Both the position numbers and the translations under genes were made by a program. A stretch of DNA of 64,000 nt from contig NZ_VDGT01000002.1 in assembly GCF_006335015.1 (NCBI RefSeq), positions 248,001 through 312,000 on the forward strand, given 5' to 3'. Shown piece after piece: positions 17,635-26,186 of the stretch. Every line of letters starts with the position of its first letter. The first letter of the stretch is position 1. The notes under the pieces are model-generated. The model made no database searches, had not been told where the DNA came from, and was given only the letters and a program-made list of their open reading frames with translations. The stretch is from Streptomyces sedi. Lineage in GTDB: Bacteria > Actinomycetota > Actinomycetes > Streptomycetales > Streptomycetaceae.

Positions 17635-18429
17635 ATGAACGAGAACACCGGTGACGCCATCGACACGACGGTGCCGCACTCCGCCCGGATCTGGAACTAC
17701 TGGCTCGGTGGGCGCGACAACTACGAGGTGGACCGGGTGGCCGGCCGGGCGTTCGAGGCGCGTTTCCCCGGCATCACCCTCGGCGCGCGCGCCGCCCGCT
17801 ACTTCCTCGCCCGCGCGGTGCGCCACCTGACGGAGGAGACCGACGTGCGGCAGTTCCTCGACATCGGCACCGGGCTGCCGAGCGTCGACAACACCCACGA
17901 GATCGCGCAGCGCGTCGCGCCGGAGTCGCGCACCCTCTACGTGGACAAGGACCCACTGGTCATCGCCCACGCGCGGGCGTTGTTGACCAGTAGCCCGCAG
18001 GGCGCCACGCGCTATCTGCTGGCCGACATCCGCGAGCCGGAGGTCATCCTGGAACGGGCGGCGGAGCATCTCGACCTCTCCCGCCCGACCGCGCTGATGC
18101 TGATGGGCATCCTCGGCCACATCGAGGACATCGAGGAGGCGCGTTCCCTCACCCGCCGACTGGTCGAGGGGCTGCCGCCCGGCAGCTATCTGGTGCACTA
18201 CGACAGCACCAGCACCAGCGAGGACTACGTGGCCGCCATCGAGGGCTACAACGCGCAGGCACCCGTGCCGTACATCCTGCGCGACCCGGAGGAGTTCCGG
18301 CCGTTCTACGACGGCCTGGAGCTGCTGGAGCCGGGACTGGTCTCCTGTTCCCGCTGGCGCCCCGACACGCTGGCGCTCGGCCTCCCCGAGGAGGTTCACC
18401 AGTACGGCGCGGTGGCCTACAAGAGGTGA
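17635..18429 (+). CDS. SAM-dependent methyltransferase, DUF574 (Methyltransf_19) family
   Basis: ATG 17635 follows AGGAAGGG. The 264-residue protein has the hallmark N-terminus 'PHSARIWNYWLGGRDNYEVD' and SAM motif 'FLDIGTGLPSVDNTHE' at about 78-93, followed by 'YVDKDPLVIAHA'. This family is strongly expanded in streptomycetes; natural substrates are mostly unknown and many members are linked to secondary metabolism or development. It is a single gene followed by a very strong hairpin. Confidence 0.93.
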   Translation: MNENTGDAIDTTVPHSARIWNYWLGGRDNYEVDRVAGRAFEARFPGITLGARAARYFLARAVRHLTEETDVRQFLDIGTGLPSVDNTHEIAQRVAPESRTLYVDKDPLVIAHARALLTSSPQGATRYLLADIREPEVILERAAEHLDLSRPTALMLMGILGHIEDIEEARSLTRRLVEGLPPGSYLVHYDSTSTSEDYVAAIEGYNAQAPVPYILRDPEEFRPFYDGLELLEPGLVSCSRWRPDTLALGLPEEVHQYGAVAYKR

Positions 18430-18440
18430 CCTGACCACTT

Positions 18441-18488
18441 CGCGCCGTTCCCCGCGCCCCCGGAAACGGGGGCGCGGGGAACGGCGCG
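18441..18488. terminator. 22-bp perfect hairpin with GAAA tetraloop
   Basis: Two exact 22-base arms (18441-18462 and 18467-18488; left arm begins CGCGCCGTTCCCCGC) enclose GAAA. It lies 11 bases after the methyltransferase stop and also faces the end of the FGGY kinase gene, so it can terminate transcription from both sides. Confidence 0.85.
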
Positions 18489-18578
18489 AGCCACCACGGC
18501 CCTGGCCGTGGCCGACGGCGCGCCGCTCACCACCCCGCGACCGCCGTCGCCCCCGCTCCGCCCCCCTCGCCTGAGGGC

Positions 18579-20063
18579 CTACGCGCCCAACTGCTCCGCC
18601 GCCAGCGCGTGGGCCGCGTCCCGGGTCGCCGGGTACAGGTCCCGGTAGATCCGGTAGAGCCGGTCGTACCGTTCCGCCGCCGCCGGGTCGGGTTCCACGG
18701 TGTGCGCGACCGGGTTCCACGCCGCCATGTCGCCGGCGCCGGCCAGACCGGTGCCGACGGCCGCGAGGAACGCGTCGCCGTAGGAGGCGCCGATGGTGTG
18801 GCGCGGGATCTCCTGCGGCCGGCCGGTGACGTCGGAGACGATCCGCGTCCACAGCTCGCGCGCGCCGCCGCCGACGGCCACCAGCCGGTCCAGCTCCCCG
18901 CCGGACGCGGCCATCACCTCCAGGTTGTGCCGCACGCCGAACGCCGTGCCCTCCAGCGCCGCCCGGTACAGATGGCCCCGCCCGTGGCGGAGCGTCAGCC
19001 CCAGCACCAGGCCCCGCGCGTCGGGGTCGAAGACCGGCGTGCGTTCGCCGGCGAAGTACGGCAGCATCACCAGCCCCTCGGCGCCAGGTCCCGCCGCGTC
19101 CGCCTCCTCGACCAGGGTCTCGAACGCCGCGCCGGTGAGGTCCCGCAGCCAGCCCGTGACCGCGCCCGAGGTGGCCATCCCGCCGGCCAGGCAGGAGGTG
19201 CCGGGGAAGACGCCCCTGGTGGTCCACATCAGGGGTGTCGGTTTCGGCGTGCCGACGACGTTGACCAGGAACATCGTGCTGCCGTACATGAGCATCAGGT
19301 CGCCGGGCGCGCCCACCCCGGCGGCCGTGGCCTCCGCCCAGGCGTCGACGGTGCCTGCCACCACGGGCGTGCCGGCAGGCAGGCCGGTCGCCTCGGCCGC
19401 GGCCGGCGTGATCTCGCCGGCGACCTCGCCCGGCCACAGCAGCCGCGGCCACTCCATGCCGGGGGCGATCTCCTCGCACCACTCCTCGATCCAGGCCCCC
19501 CGGGCCGGATCGTAGAGCGGCGTTGACTGGCTGGCGGAGTGGTGGTCCAACACGTAGGCGCCGGTCAACCGCTTTACCAGAAAGGAAGTGGCCATAAACC
19601 AGCGGCGGGTGGCCGCCCAGACCTCGGGCTCCTCCTCGCGCACCCATTCCAGCTTCGGACCGACGGCCTGACTGGTCAACAACGAGCCGCAGCGAGCCAG
19701 TACCGTCTCCTCGCCGTAGCGGGCGTGCTGCGCGGCGATCTGCCGGCCGGCGCGGGTGTCCACGCCGTAGAGGATCGCCGGACGGAGCGGGTTGTCGTCG
19801 GCGTCGGCCGGCAGCAGACAGGGGCCGATGCCGCTGACGCCGACCCCGGCGATCTCCTCGCCGGCCGCCCGGTCGAGCAACTCCCGTGTGAGGGCCAGGA
19901 AGTCGGCCCACCACACGTCCAGCGCGTCGTGCTCGACCCACCCGGGGCGCGGCGTCGCGGTGACGTGGCCCCGGGTGGCCTGGGCGACCAACTCCCCGTC
20001 GGGGCGCACCAGTACGCCCTTCGAAGCGGAGGTGCCGATGTCGATGCCGAGCAGCAGGGTCAC
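18579..20063 (-). CDS. FGGY-family pentulose kinase (proposed D-ribulokinase)
   Basis: The GTG at 20063 overlaps the isomerase stop (GTGA), giving 494 residues. Family landmarks are 'LLGIDIGTSASKGVLV' at the N-terminal phosphate loop, 'AGVGVSGIGPCLLPAD', and the C-terminal ATP lobe 'GGELDRLVAVGGGARE'. FGGY kinases phosphorylate sugars such as xylulose, ribulose, fuculose and glycerol. Coupling to a fucose/arabinose-type isomerase points to a ketopentose. Because the locus has no ribulose-phosphate epimerase or fuculose-phosphate aldolase, D-ribulose, whose 5-phosphate feeds straight into the pentose phosphate pathway, is the simplest substrate. This is inference from context. Confidence 0.88.
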   Translation of the reverse strand: MTLLLGIDIGTSASKGVLVRPDGELVAQATRGHVTATPRPGWVEHDALDVWWADFLALTRELLDRAAGEEIAGVGVSGIGPCLLPADADDNPLRPAILYGVDTRAGRQIAAQHARYGEETVLARCGSLLTSQAVGPKLEWVREEEPEVWAATRRWFMATSFLVKRLTGAYVLDHHSASQSTPLYDPARGAWIEEWCEEIAPGMEWPRLLWPGEVAGEITPAAAEATGLPAGTPVVAGTVDAWAEATAAGVGAPGDLMLMYGSTMFLVNVVGTPKPTPLMWTTRGVFPGTSCLAGGMATSGAVTGWLRDLTGAAFETLVEEADAAGPGAEGLVMLPYFAGERTPVFDPDARGLVLGLTLRHGRGHLYRAALEGTAFGVRHNLEVMAASGGELDRLVAVGGGARELWTRIVSDVTGRPQEIPRHTIGASYGDAFLAAVGTGLAGAGDMAAWNPVAHTVEPDPAAAERYDRLYRIYRDLYPATRDAAHALAAEQLGA

Positions 20064-21505
20064 ACCCGCTCCTTCGCCTGCTCGGGGCCGGCGGCCGTGC
20101 CGAAGCCGTCCCAGCGCACGCCCAGCAGCCGGCAGACGGCGCGCAGCGCGTCGACCTGGTCGCCGGGCACGGCGTGCAGGTGGTTGGAGCCGAAGCGGCC
20201 GAGGAACTCCTCGGCGGGCGCCTCCAGTCGGGCGAACGCGTGCGGCCACTCGTAGGTGGAGGCCCGCATCAGCCGCTCGTTGGTGGCGTCGTCGTAGGTC
20301 TCCAGGCTGCCGCGCGTCACCTGCATCCGGTACTCGCCGTCCAGCCGCGTCAGCCGGGCGAACGTCAGGTCGCCCGGCGCGGCGAGGTGCTGCACGGAGG
20401 CGCCGCCGGCGGGGAAGTAGAAGACCTCCGGGTGGAAGTTGACGCGGGAGAGGTTCTCCGCCGGGTCGTCGGAACGTGCGGCGTACCAGGTGGCGTGCTG
20501 ACCCGAGTTGCACAGGTCCCACAGGTCGCGGTCGGCGTGGTAGTGCCGCACGTCGGCGAAGAGCACCGGGTCGCCGGTGAGCAGCTTCAGCAGCTGCATC
20601 GTCAGCGCGCCGTCCATGTCCGCCTCGGTGGCGGTGACATGGGTGGCCTTCGGCCCCTCCCAGTCGTAGGGGTCGTTGAGGAACGCCTCGGCGACGTCCA
20701 TCGTGCAGAAGTGCGTGGTCAGTTCGGGCTGACCCTTGATGCCGGAGAAGTCGAGGTTCCACTCGTCGATCAGCTCGCGCATCGCGTAGTACGAGCGGAT
20801 CTGACGCTCCAAGAGTTCGGGGGTGAGCTGCTTGCCGTCGTAGTGGACGCCCGCCGCGTGGCGTTCGATCCACTCGCGTCCGGCGCGGACCCGCGCGGGG
20901 TCGGCGTTGTCGGCGCGGCGGACGATCTCCCACTGGTCGATCTCCTCGACGTCCACGCCGAACTGGCTCATCCACTGGTCAGGGTTGGCGACCGCGGTGT
21001 ACATGCCCATGGGTCGGCCGCCGATCCGGCCGAAGGTGGAGCCGCGCAGCCCCTGCACGGCGGCGGCGGCCCGGACCTGGGTGAGGATGCGCGTGACGAC
21101 GGCGGGGTCCTTCAGGTCGCCCCAGGCGCGGGAGTGGACCCGCCCGATCTGGTCGAGACCGCCGCCGCCCGCGAGCATCCCGACCATGCCGGGGAACTGC
21201 GGGTCGATGTTGGCGACCAGCAGCAACGGCCCCGGCGTGGCCTCGGCGGCGAGCATGGTGAAGTGCGGGAACGTCCACACCGAGTGGTGCATCACGGTGA
21301 GGTCGGGGTGCTGGTCGGCCAGCCAACGGGCCTGGGAGGTGGCCAGTGCGTTGGTGCTGACCTGCTCGGGCGCGGTGATCACCTCGTGACCGGCCGCCGT
21401 GAGCACGGCGGCCAGTTCGCGGCCGGCGCGGTCGATGTGGTCGGTGACGTCGCGGTGGACGAAGTCGCGGCCGTCGGAGAGGGAGAGCAGGCCGATACGT
21501 GCCAT
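20060..21505 (-). CDS. L-fucose/L-arabinose isomerase-family protein (proposed D-arabinose isomerase)
   Basis: The 481-residue protein is of the FucI/AraA superfamily but shorter than FucI (about 590). It has an N-terminal Rossmann-like domain ('VMHHSVWTFPHFTMLAAEA', 'LLVANIDPQFPGMVGMLAGGG') and C-terminal active-site region: 'THVTATEADMDGALTMQLL' supplies a candidate metal-ligand Glu, 'VLFADVRHY' the Asp and 'NSGQHATW' the His. FucI enzymes also convert D-arabinose to D-ribulose. The start is unambiguous (ATG with GGAGGAAAA upstream). It is coupled to the kinase and belongs to the sugar-import operon. D-arabinose specificity is inferred from neighbours, not from residues. Confidence 0.85.
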   Translation of the reverse strand: MARIGLLSLSDGRDFVHRDVTDHIDRAGRELAAVLTAAGHEVITAPEQVSTNALATSQARWLADQHPDLTVMHHSVWTFPHFTMLAAEATPGPLLLVANIDPQFPGMVGMLAGGGGLDQIGRVHSRAWGDLKDPAVVTRILTQVRAAAAVQGLRGSTFGRIGGRPMGMYTAVANPDQWMSQFGVDVEEIDQWEIVRRADNADPARVRAGREWIERHAAGVHYDGKQLTPELLERQIRSYYAMRELIDEWNLDFSGIKGQPELTTHFCTMDVAEAFLNDPYDWEGPKATHVTATEADMDGALTMQLLKLLTGDPVLFADVRHYHADRDLWDLCNSGQHATWYAARSDDPAENLSRVNFHPEVFYFPAGGASVQHLAAPGDLTFARLTRLDGEYRMQVTRGSLETYDDATNERLMRASTYEWPHAFARLEAPAEEFLGRFGSNHLHAVPGDQVDALRAVCRLLGVRWDGFGTAAGPEQAKERV

Positions 21506-21560
21506 GGTGCGTTTTCCTCCGCGGGGGTTGAACGACGCGTGACGCGTCGGTGTGGGCGGT

Positions 21561-21595
21561 CACGCCACGGCGCCGTCGTGGGGCGCCGTGGCGTG
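21561..21595 (-). other. Intercistronic 14-bp hairpin
   Basis: CACGCCACGGCGCC and its exact complement flank a seven-base loop in the gap between the second permease and the isomerase. In the minus-strand transcript it could stabilise the upstream transport mRNA or partly terminate, lowering kinase and isomerase output relative to the transporter. Confidence 0.65.
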
Positions 21596-21602
21596 TCGGG
21601 CG

Positions 21603-22424
21603 TCAGGACTTCATGCCCGAGGTCTTGATGGACTCGACGATCTGGCGCTGGAAGGCGAAGAACAGCGCCAGCATCGGGAGCGCCGCGACGGTGGCCGCGG
21701 CCAGGATGTAGTTCCAACTGGACGCGTACTGCGTCTGGAAGGAGGCGATGCCGAGCTGGACGACCGTCAGCTCCTCGCTACTGGTCGCGACCAGTGGCCA
21801 GACGAAGGCGTTCCAGTTGGCCAGGAAGAAGAAGACGGTCAACGCGGCCAGGATCGGCTTCGACATGGGAAGCACGATGCTCCAGTAGATCCGCCAGTGG
21901 CCCGCGCCGTCGACGATCGCCGCCTCCTCGATCTCGCGCGGAAAGCCGAGATAGAACTGGCGCAGCAGGAAGATGCCGAACGCGTTGAAGATGGCGGGGA
22001 TGATCAGGCCGGCGTAACTGTCCAGCAGGTGCAGTTCCTTGGCCACCAGGAAGAGCGGGATCAGCACCACGGGCGCGGAGACGAGCAGCGTCGCGAAGAT
22101 CGAGAGGAAGATCGGCTCGCGCCCGGGGAACTTCAGCCGGGCCAGCGCGTAGGCCGCCATCGAGTGGAAGAGCAGCGCCGCGAGGGTGATCACGGCCGAG
22201 ATGAAGAAGCTGTTCCACATGTAGCGGGCGAACGGCACCTCGGTGAAGACGTAGACGAAGTTGTCGAACGTCACCTCACGCGGGATGAGTTGGCCGTCGG
22301 TGACGCTGTCGCGCGGCTTGAGCGAGGAGGTCGCCATCCACAGCACGGGGAAGACGGTGATCGCGGAGAGCACGATCGCGACGACGGTCAGCCCGGTGCG
22401 CCTGGCGCGGTTCTCAGCTGTCAT
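21603..22424 (-). CDS. Carbohydrate ABC transporter permease, MalG type
   Basis: The 273-residue protein has six membrane helices and the permease EAA loop 'EIEEAAIVDGAGHWRIYWSI' at about 175-195, which docks an ATPase. Its start overlaps the end of the preceding permease gene by 11 bases, typical of MalF/MalG-type pairs. It should import the sugar or oligosaccharide captured by the lipoprotein encoded upstream. No ATPase gene is present in the operon; streptomycetes commonly energise such importers with the shared MsiK ATPase. Confidence 0.94.
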   Translation of the reverse strand: MTAENRARRTGLTVVAIVLSAITVFPVLWMATSSLKPRDSVTDGQLIPREVTFDNFVYVFTEVPFARYMWNSFFISAVITLAALLFHSMAAYALARLKFPGREPIFLSIFATLLVSAPVVLIPLFLVAKELHLLDSYAGLIIPAIFNAFGIFLLRQFYLGFPREIEEAAIVDGAGHWRIYWSIVLPMSKPILAALTVFFFLANWNAFVWPLVATSSEELTVVQLGIASFQTQYASSWNYILAAATVAALPMLALFFAFQRQIVESIKTSGMKS

Positions 22425-23376
22425 TGTCGAACCTCCCGCCGCGCGTGACCGCGAAGATCACCGCGGAGAACGCGACCATGATCAGCACCAGGAACGAGCC
22501 CATGGCCGAGGCGTAGCCGTACTCGCCGAAGCCGAACGCCTGTTGGTAGATGTAGAAGATCGCCAGCGAGGTGCCGTTGGCGGGACCGCCGTTGGTCAGC
22601 ACGAAGATCAGGTCGAGTCCGCCGGTGATGGCGGCGACGGTCGACATCAGCAGCACGAAGAAACTGGTCGGGCGGAGCAGTGGCCAGGTGATGTTGCGGA
22701 AGGTCGACCAGGGGCCGGCGCCGTCGATGCGGGCCGCCTCGTAGTACTCGGCGGGAATGTCCTGGAGGCCGGCCAGGAAAATGATCATGTAGTACCCCAT
22801 CATCACCCAGACCATCACGGCGATGACGGAGAACAGGGCGAACTTGGGGTCGCCCAGCCAGGACTCGCCCTCCATGCCGAGCGAACGCAGCGCGCGGTTC
22901 ACGACGCCCACCTGGTCGTCCAGCATGAACTTCCACAGCAGGCCCACCACGACCAGGCTGATGACATACGGCAGGAAGAGCGCCGTGCGGTAGACCGCCA
23001 TGCCGGGCAGCTTCTGCTTGATCAGCAGCCCGAGCCCCAGGCTCACGCAGAACAGCACCGGGACCAGCACCACCACGTAAAGCCCGGTGATGCGCATCGA
23101 GTCCCAGAACAGCGGGTCGTTCATCATGCGCTCGTAGTTGCCGAGCCCGACCCAGGTGTAGGAACCGAAGCCGCTCACCTGGAAGAAGCCCAGGGCGATC
23201 GAGAGCACCATGGGGACGGCGACGAAGATCAGCAGCCCGATCACGTCCGGCGCCAGGAACAGCCCGGCCGCCACCCACTCGCGGTGCTTCCTGCTCAGCC
23301 GCCGACGCTCCCGGCGACGCGGCTCCGCGCCCCCTGGGGCGTCCGTGCGCGCCTCGGGCGCGATGGTCTCGCTCAT
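22414..23376 (-). CDS. Carbohydrate ABC transporter permease, MalF type
   Basis: The 320-residue protein has a basic cytoplasmic N-terminus (about 40 residues rich in Arg), six membrane helices and the EAA loop 'YYEAARIDGAGPWSTFRNIT' at about 215-234. It overlaps the binding-protein gene by four bases (ATGA) and the next permease by 11, so all three are translationally coupled. Together the two permeases make the membrane channel of the proposed arabinan-fragment importer. Confidence 0.94.
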   Translation of the reverse strand: MSETIAPEARTDAPGGAEPRRRERRRLSRKHREWVAAGLFLAPDVIGLLIFVAVPMVLSIALGFFQVSGFGSYTWVGLGNYERMMNDPLFWDSMRITGLYVVVLVPVLFCVSLGLGLLIKQKLPGMAVYRTALFLPYVISLVVVGLLWKFMLDDQVGVVNRALRSLGMEGESWLGDPKFALFSVIAVMVWVMMGYYMIIFLAGLQDIPAEYYEAARIDGAGPWSTFRNITWPLLRPTSFFVLLMSTVAAITGGLDLIFVLTNGGPANGTSLAIFYIYQQAFGFGEYGYASAMGSFLVLIMVAFSAVIFAVTRGGRFDNDS

Positions 23377-24767
23377 ATGAGACTCGCCCCCTCATAGCTT
23401 TTGACGTAGGCCTGGATGGCGGCCTCGGCGCGCTCCGCCTGGCCGGCCACGTCGCGGCCCGCGAGCATGGAGCCCTGGATGGCGTCGGAGAGCGCCTTGT
23501 AGACCACCGGCGGGTAACGCGGCTCGCCCCGCCCGCCGGGGAAGATCTCGTCGCGGAACTTCTTCATCGCCCAGAAGTCGTAGCCGCCGGACGCCTCGCC
23601 CAGCTCCAGCACGGACTCCCGGGGCGCCATGTCCGTCTTGGCCACGGTGCACCAGTCGACCATCCGGTCGATGCAGCGCTCGTCCATCGTCCCCAGCGCC
23701 CAGGCGCAGAACTCGGCCGCCGACTCCGGGTCCTTGCCCTGCGCGTTGGCGCAGAAGGCCCAGCCGCCCATCGCCGTCGCGTAGGAACCACCCTCCGGGA
23801 CGGGGAGCTTGAAGACGCCGTACTCGAAGTCCGGCGCGTGGGCGCGGAAGCTGGCGACCTCCCAGATGCCGGACTGCCACATCGCGACGTTGTCCCCCTG
23901 AAAGGCGTTCAACAGGTCGCCCGCCGCCGGCATGGTGCGCGGGGCGATGCCGAACTGGACCGCGTCCTGCCAGAGTTGCAGCGCCTGCCGGGTGGCGCGT
24001 GAGTTCACGGTCACCGAGCCGTCCTCGGCGAAGACCTCGCCGCCGCCCTGCCACATCCACGGGTACCAGGTGAAGTTCTGGTAGTAACCGGGCTCGGTGT
24101 CGAAGGCCAGCCCCGCGCGTGTGTTCCCGCGCAACCGGTCGCCCACGTCGAGGAGTTGGTCCCAGGTCGTGGGGATGTCCCCCTCGGAGAGACCGGCCCG
24201 TTCGAAGGCGGAGACCGAGTAGTAGATCGCCAGCGGCTCCACCTCCATCGGCAGCGCGTAGACCCTGCCGTCCACGGTGCGGGTCTCCAGCGAGTCGCCG
24301 TAGTCCGCGATCGCCTCCCGGTCCATGTACGGGGTCAGGTCGGTCAGTACCCCGCCGTTGTAGTAACGGAGGAAGTCACCGGGGGAGATCAGGAAGATGT
24401 CCGGCCCCGACTCGGCGGCGAACGCGGACGGCAGCTTGGCGCCGTCCGTGTAGGTCGCGTTGGGGATGAAGACCAGTTCGATCTGCCGGTCGTGCGTGGC
24501 GTTCCACTGGTCAACCAGGTCGATAAACCACTGGGACTGCCGTTGCACGGCCGGGTCCTCGGTCCTCTGGGGGGCGTACTGGTTCCAGAAGGTCAGCTTC
24601 CCCCCGCTGCCACCACCCGAGCCGCACCCCGTGAGCAGTGCCGGAGAGGCCGCCGCCGTCGCCACCCCCGCCGCCCCGGCGAGGAAGCCCCGGCGGGAGG
24701 CGCCCCGACCGGGCGCGCGGCCGGGTGGTCGGCCGGTGCGCGCGACAACGTTGTCGTGCTGGAGCAT
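23373..24767 (-). CDS. Sugar ABC substrate-binding lipoprotein (family 1), Tat-type leader
   Basis: The 464-residue protein has a leader with twin arginines (ASRRGFLAGAAG) followed by a lipobox LLTGC at about residues 44-48 and a Gly/Ser linker, so it should be a Tat-exported lipoprotein. The mature part is a family 1 solute-binding fold ('KLTFWNQYAPQRTEDPAVQR') with many Trp residues in the cleft region (for example 'NFTWYPWMWQGGGEVFAEDG'), usual for oligosaccharide binding. It is the specificity component of the transporter in this operon. Confidence 0.92.
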   Translation of the reverse strand: MLQHDNVVARTGRPPGRAPGRGASRRGFLAGAAGVATAAASPALLTGCGSGGGSGGKLTFWNQYAPQRTEDPAVQRQSQWFIDLVDQWNATHDRQIELVFIPNATYTDGAKLPSAFAAESGPDIFLISPGDFLRYYNGGVLTDLTPYMDREAIADYGDSLETRTVDGRVYALPMEVEPLAIYYSVSAFERAGLSEGDIPTTWDQLLDVGDRLRGNTRAGLAFDTEPGYYQNFTWYPWMWQGGGEVFAEDGSVTVNSRATRQALQLWQDAVQFGIAPRTMPAAGDLLNAFQGDNVAMWQSGIWEVASFRAHAPDFEYGVFKLPVPEGGSYATAMGGWAFCANAQGKDPESAAEFCAWALGTMDERCIDRMVDWCTVAKTDMAPRESVLELGEASGGYDFWAMKKFRDEIFPGGRGEPRYPPVVYKALSDAIQGSMLAGRDVAGQAERAEAAIQAYVKSYEGASLI

Positions 24768-24800
24768 GGTCCGTGCTCCTGTCCTTAGGTGTCGGTAGAG

Positions 24801-24827
24801 GTCCCGGGCGGCGGCTCCGCCCGGGAC
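24801..24827 (-). other. Intra-operon hairpin between DUF2961 and binding-protein genes
   Basis: GTCCCGGGCGG pairs perfectly with CCGCCCGGGAC across a five-base loop, eight bases past the stop of the DUF2961 gene. It may act as an attenuator or as a 5' stabiliser for the binding-protein message, which usually needs higher expression. Confidence 0.6.
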
Positions 24828-24834
24828 GGGTCGT

Positions 24835-25938
24835 TCAGTCCACTTCGATGTCCAGCAGGCCGGGCGCGGGCGGCCTGGCCCCCGGAGCGCTCGGCGCGTC
24901 CAGGTAGAACAGCGCGGTCGAGGCGATGTCGTCGCTGGTCGGCCGGTACCGGTGCGGCAGCCCGTTGTGGTGCCCGGGGCCGATGCCCAGGCTCTGCACG
25001 GTCACCCGCAGGTCCTCGGCGAACCGCACCGGGTCCGGGATGTGCCAGCGGTACATCCCGAACCGCTGCTGGCTCAGGTACAGCCCGTCGGGACGCAGGA
25101 TCTGGTTCAGCCCGAGGTACGGCGTCGAGAACGCGGTGTACCCCTCGCCGGTGATGTCGAAGTTCCACGCGCCGCCGAAGTAGTCCTCGGTGCCGGTGCC
25201 GCAGATGGTCGGGTACGCGTCGTCCCCGTCGAGATAGAACTTCACCTCGCCCTCGCCCCACCAGCCCGGGCTGTTGACACCCCAGGCCAGATAGGTGCCC
25301 ACGTAGTGCCCGGCGCCGCGCACGCCCTCCAGGAGGGTGTGCGTCTCGCCCGCCGGCACCGGGTGGCTGCGCCGCCACACCGCGTGGAACCAGGAGGTGT
25401 CCTCGTTCCGTTCGTCGGACAGCTCGTAGTCGATCTGGTAGTACAACGTGACGGTCTCGGCCGACAGGTTCTCCAGGGTGATCCGCGCCGCGTCGCGGAA
25501 CGGCATCGGCCAGTAGGCGTTGAAACCCCCGTTGGGGTTGGCGGCCACCGGCAGCGAGGAGACCTGGCTGAAGGTGTTCCAGCCGTTGCAGAAGAAGTCG
25601 CCGAGCGGGGTCTCGACCGCCGGCTCCTCCTCGCCCTCCCAGTACATCCGCAGCAGCGTGCCGCGCCAGGCCCGGTGCGGGGCCGTGGTGCACCAGATGT
25701 GGGTGATCTTGCCGGGGCCCTGGATGTCGGCCAGGGTGGCGGTCTCGCCCGGGGCGATCTCGATGCTGGGGGAGACCTTCCACCCCCGCCCCAGCAGGCT
25801 CGCCGCGCGGGCGCCCGTTCCCTCGTCGGCCCTGCCGCCCGCGCCCTTCGCGCCGGTGAAGTTCTCCGCGCTGATGGACCGGGTCACGGCCCGGCTCCGC
25901 TGGGCCAGCCCGTCGAGTCCAACTCCCAGGTGCGTCAT
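24835..25938 (-). CDS. DUF2961 glycoside hydrolase, GH172-like (proposed exo-alpha-D-arabinofuranosidase)
   Basis: The 367-residue protein has no signal peptide and matches DUF2961: 'IQGPGKITHIWCTT' at about 72-85, 'PLGDFFCNGWN' at 111-121, 'WWGEGEVKFYLDG' at 226-238 and 'CGTGTEDYFGGAWNF' at 246-260. DUF2961 is now the core of family GH172, whose known members act on difructose anhydride and on D-arabinofuranosides. Glu229 and Glu251 sit where the GH172 catalytic acids are expected, though I could not align them formally. It is first in the operon with the ABC importer, 51 bases behind an operator. A cytoplasmic site implies that imported oligosaccharides are trimmed inside. Confidence 0.85.
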   Translation of the reverse strand: MTHLGVGLDGLAQRSRAVTRSISAENFTGAKGAGGRADEGTGARAASLLGRGWKVSPSIEIAPGETATLADIQGPGKITHIWCTTAPHRAWRGTLLRMYWEGEEEPAVETPLGDFFCNGWNTFSQVSSLPVAANPNGGFNAYWPMPFRDAARITLENLSAETVTLYYQIDYELSDERNEDTSWFHAVWRRSHPVPAGETHTLLEGVRGAGHYVGTYLAWGVNSPGWWGEGEVKFYLDGDDAYPTICGTGTEDYFGGAWNFDITGEGYTAFSTPYLGLNQILRPDGLYLSQQRFGMYRWHIPDPVRFAEDLRVTVQSLGIGPGHHNGLPHRYRPTSDDIASTALFYLDAPSAPGARPPAPGLLDIEVD

Positions 25939-25989
25939 CGTTGGTAGGTCACCCCTTGGACCGTTTGATAGGGCGTCAAGCCCCCGGAT

Positions 25990-26005
25990 TTGAAATCGAT
26001 TTCAA
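25990..26005. promoter_or_regulatory. LacI-type operator O1, perfect palindrome
   Basis: TTGAAATCGATTTCAA is an exact 16-base palindrome with central CG, the standard shape of a LacI/GalR operator. It is 51 bases before the DUF2961 start, so bound regulator would block the minus-strand operon. Related sites occur at 26100, 29022 and 29089. Confidence 0.85.
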
Positions 26006-26027
26006 GTGGAACTGAGAGTGTCGCGCG

Positions 26028-26047
26028 GTGTTTTAGCAGTAAAACAC
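26028..26047. promoter_or_regulatory. AT-rich inverted repeat in the lacI-operon divergon
   Basis: GTGTTTTA-GCAG-TAAAACAC forms an exact 8-base inverted repeat in an unusually AT-rich patch between operators O1 and O2. It could be a second regulator's site or a promoter-proximal structure; no family assignment is possible. Confidence 0.45.
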
Positions 26048-26099
26048 TGGTCCGAGTTGGGCGGTCACCCTCGGCTCCGGTGAGCTTGAACGGCTGCGC

Positions 26100-26115
26100 T
26101 TGAAATCCTTTTCAC
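26100..26115. promoter_or_regulatory. LacI-type operator O2, imperfect
   Basis: TTGAAATCCTTTTCAC matches O1 at 13 of 16 positions and lies 71 bases before the lacI-type start, in keeping with autoregulation of the regulator gene. Confidence 0.7.
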
Positions 26116-26186
26116 GCGAACATAGGGTCGCCCTACAGCGGTGTCAAGAGCCCGGTCGGCGAACCGGGGGTGGGGATGCGGAGCGT

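Noticed and set aside
18579-26005. Conventional L-arabinose catabolic operon
   Set aside because: No AraD epimerase, the isomerase is not a typical AraA, and the associated DUF2961 and DUF4185 enzymes point to D-arabinofuranose substrates; still not excluded formally.
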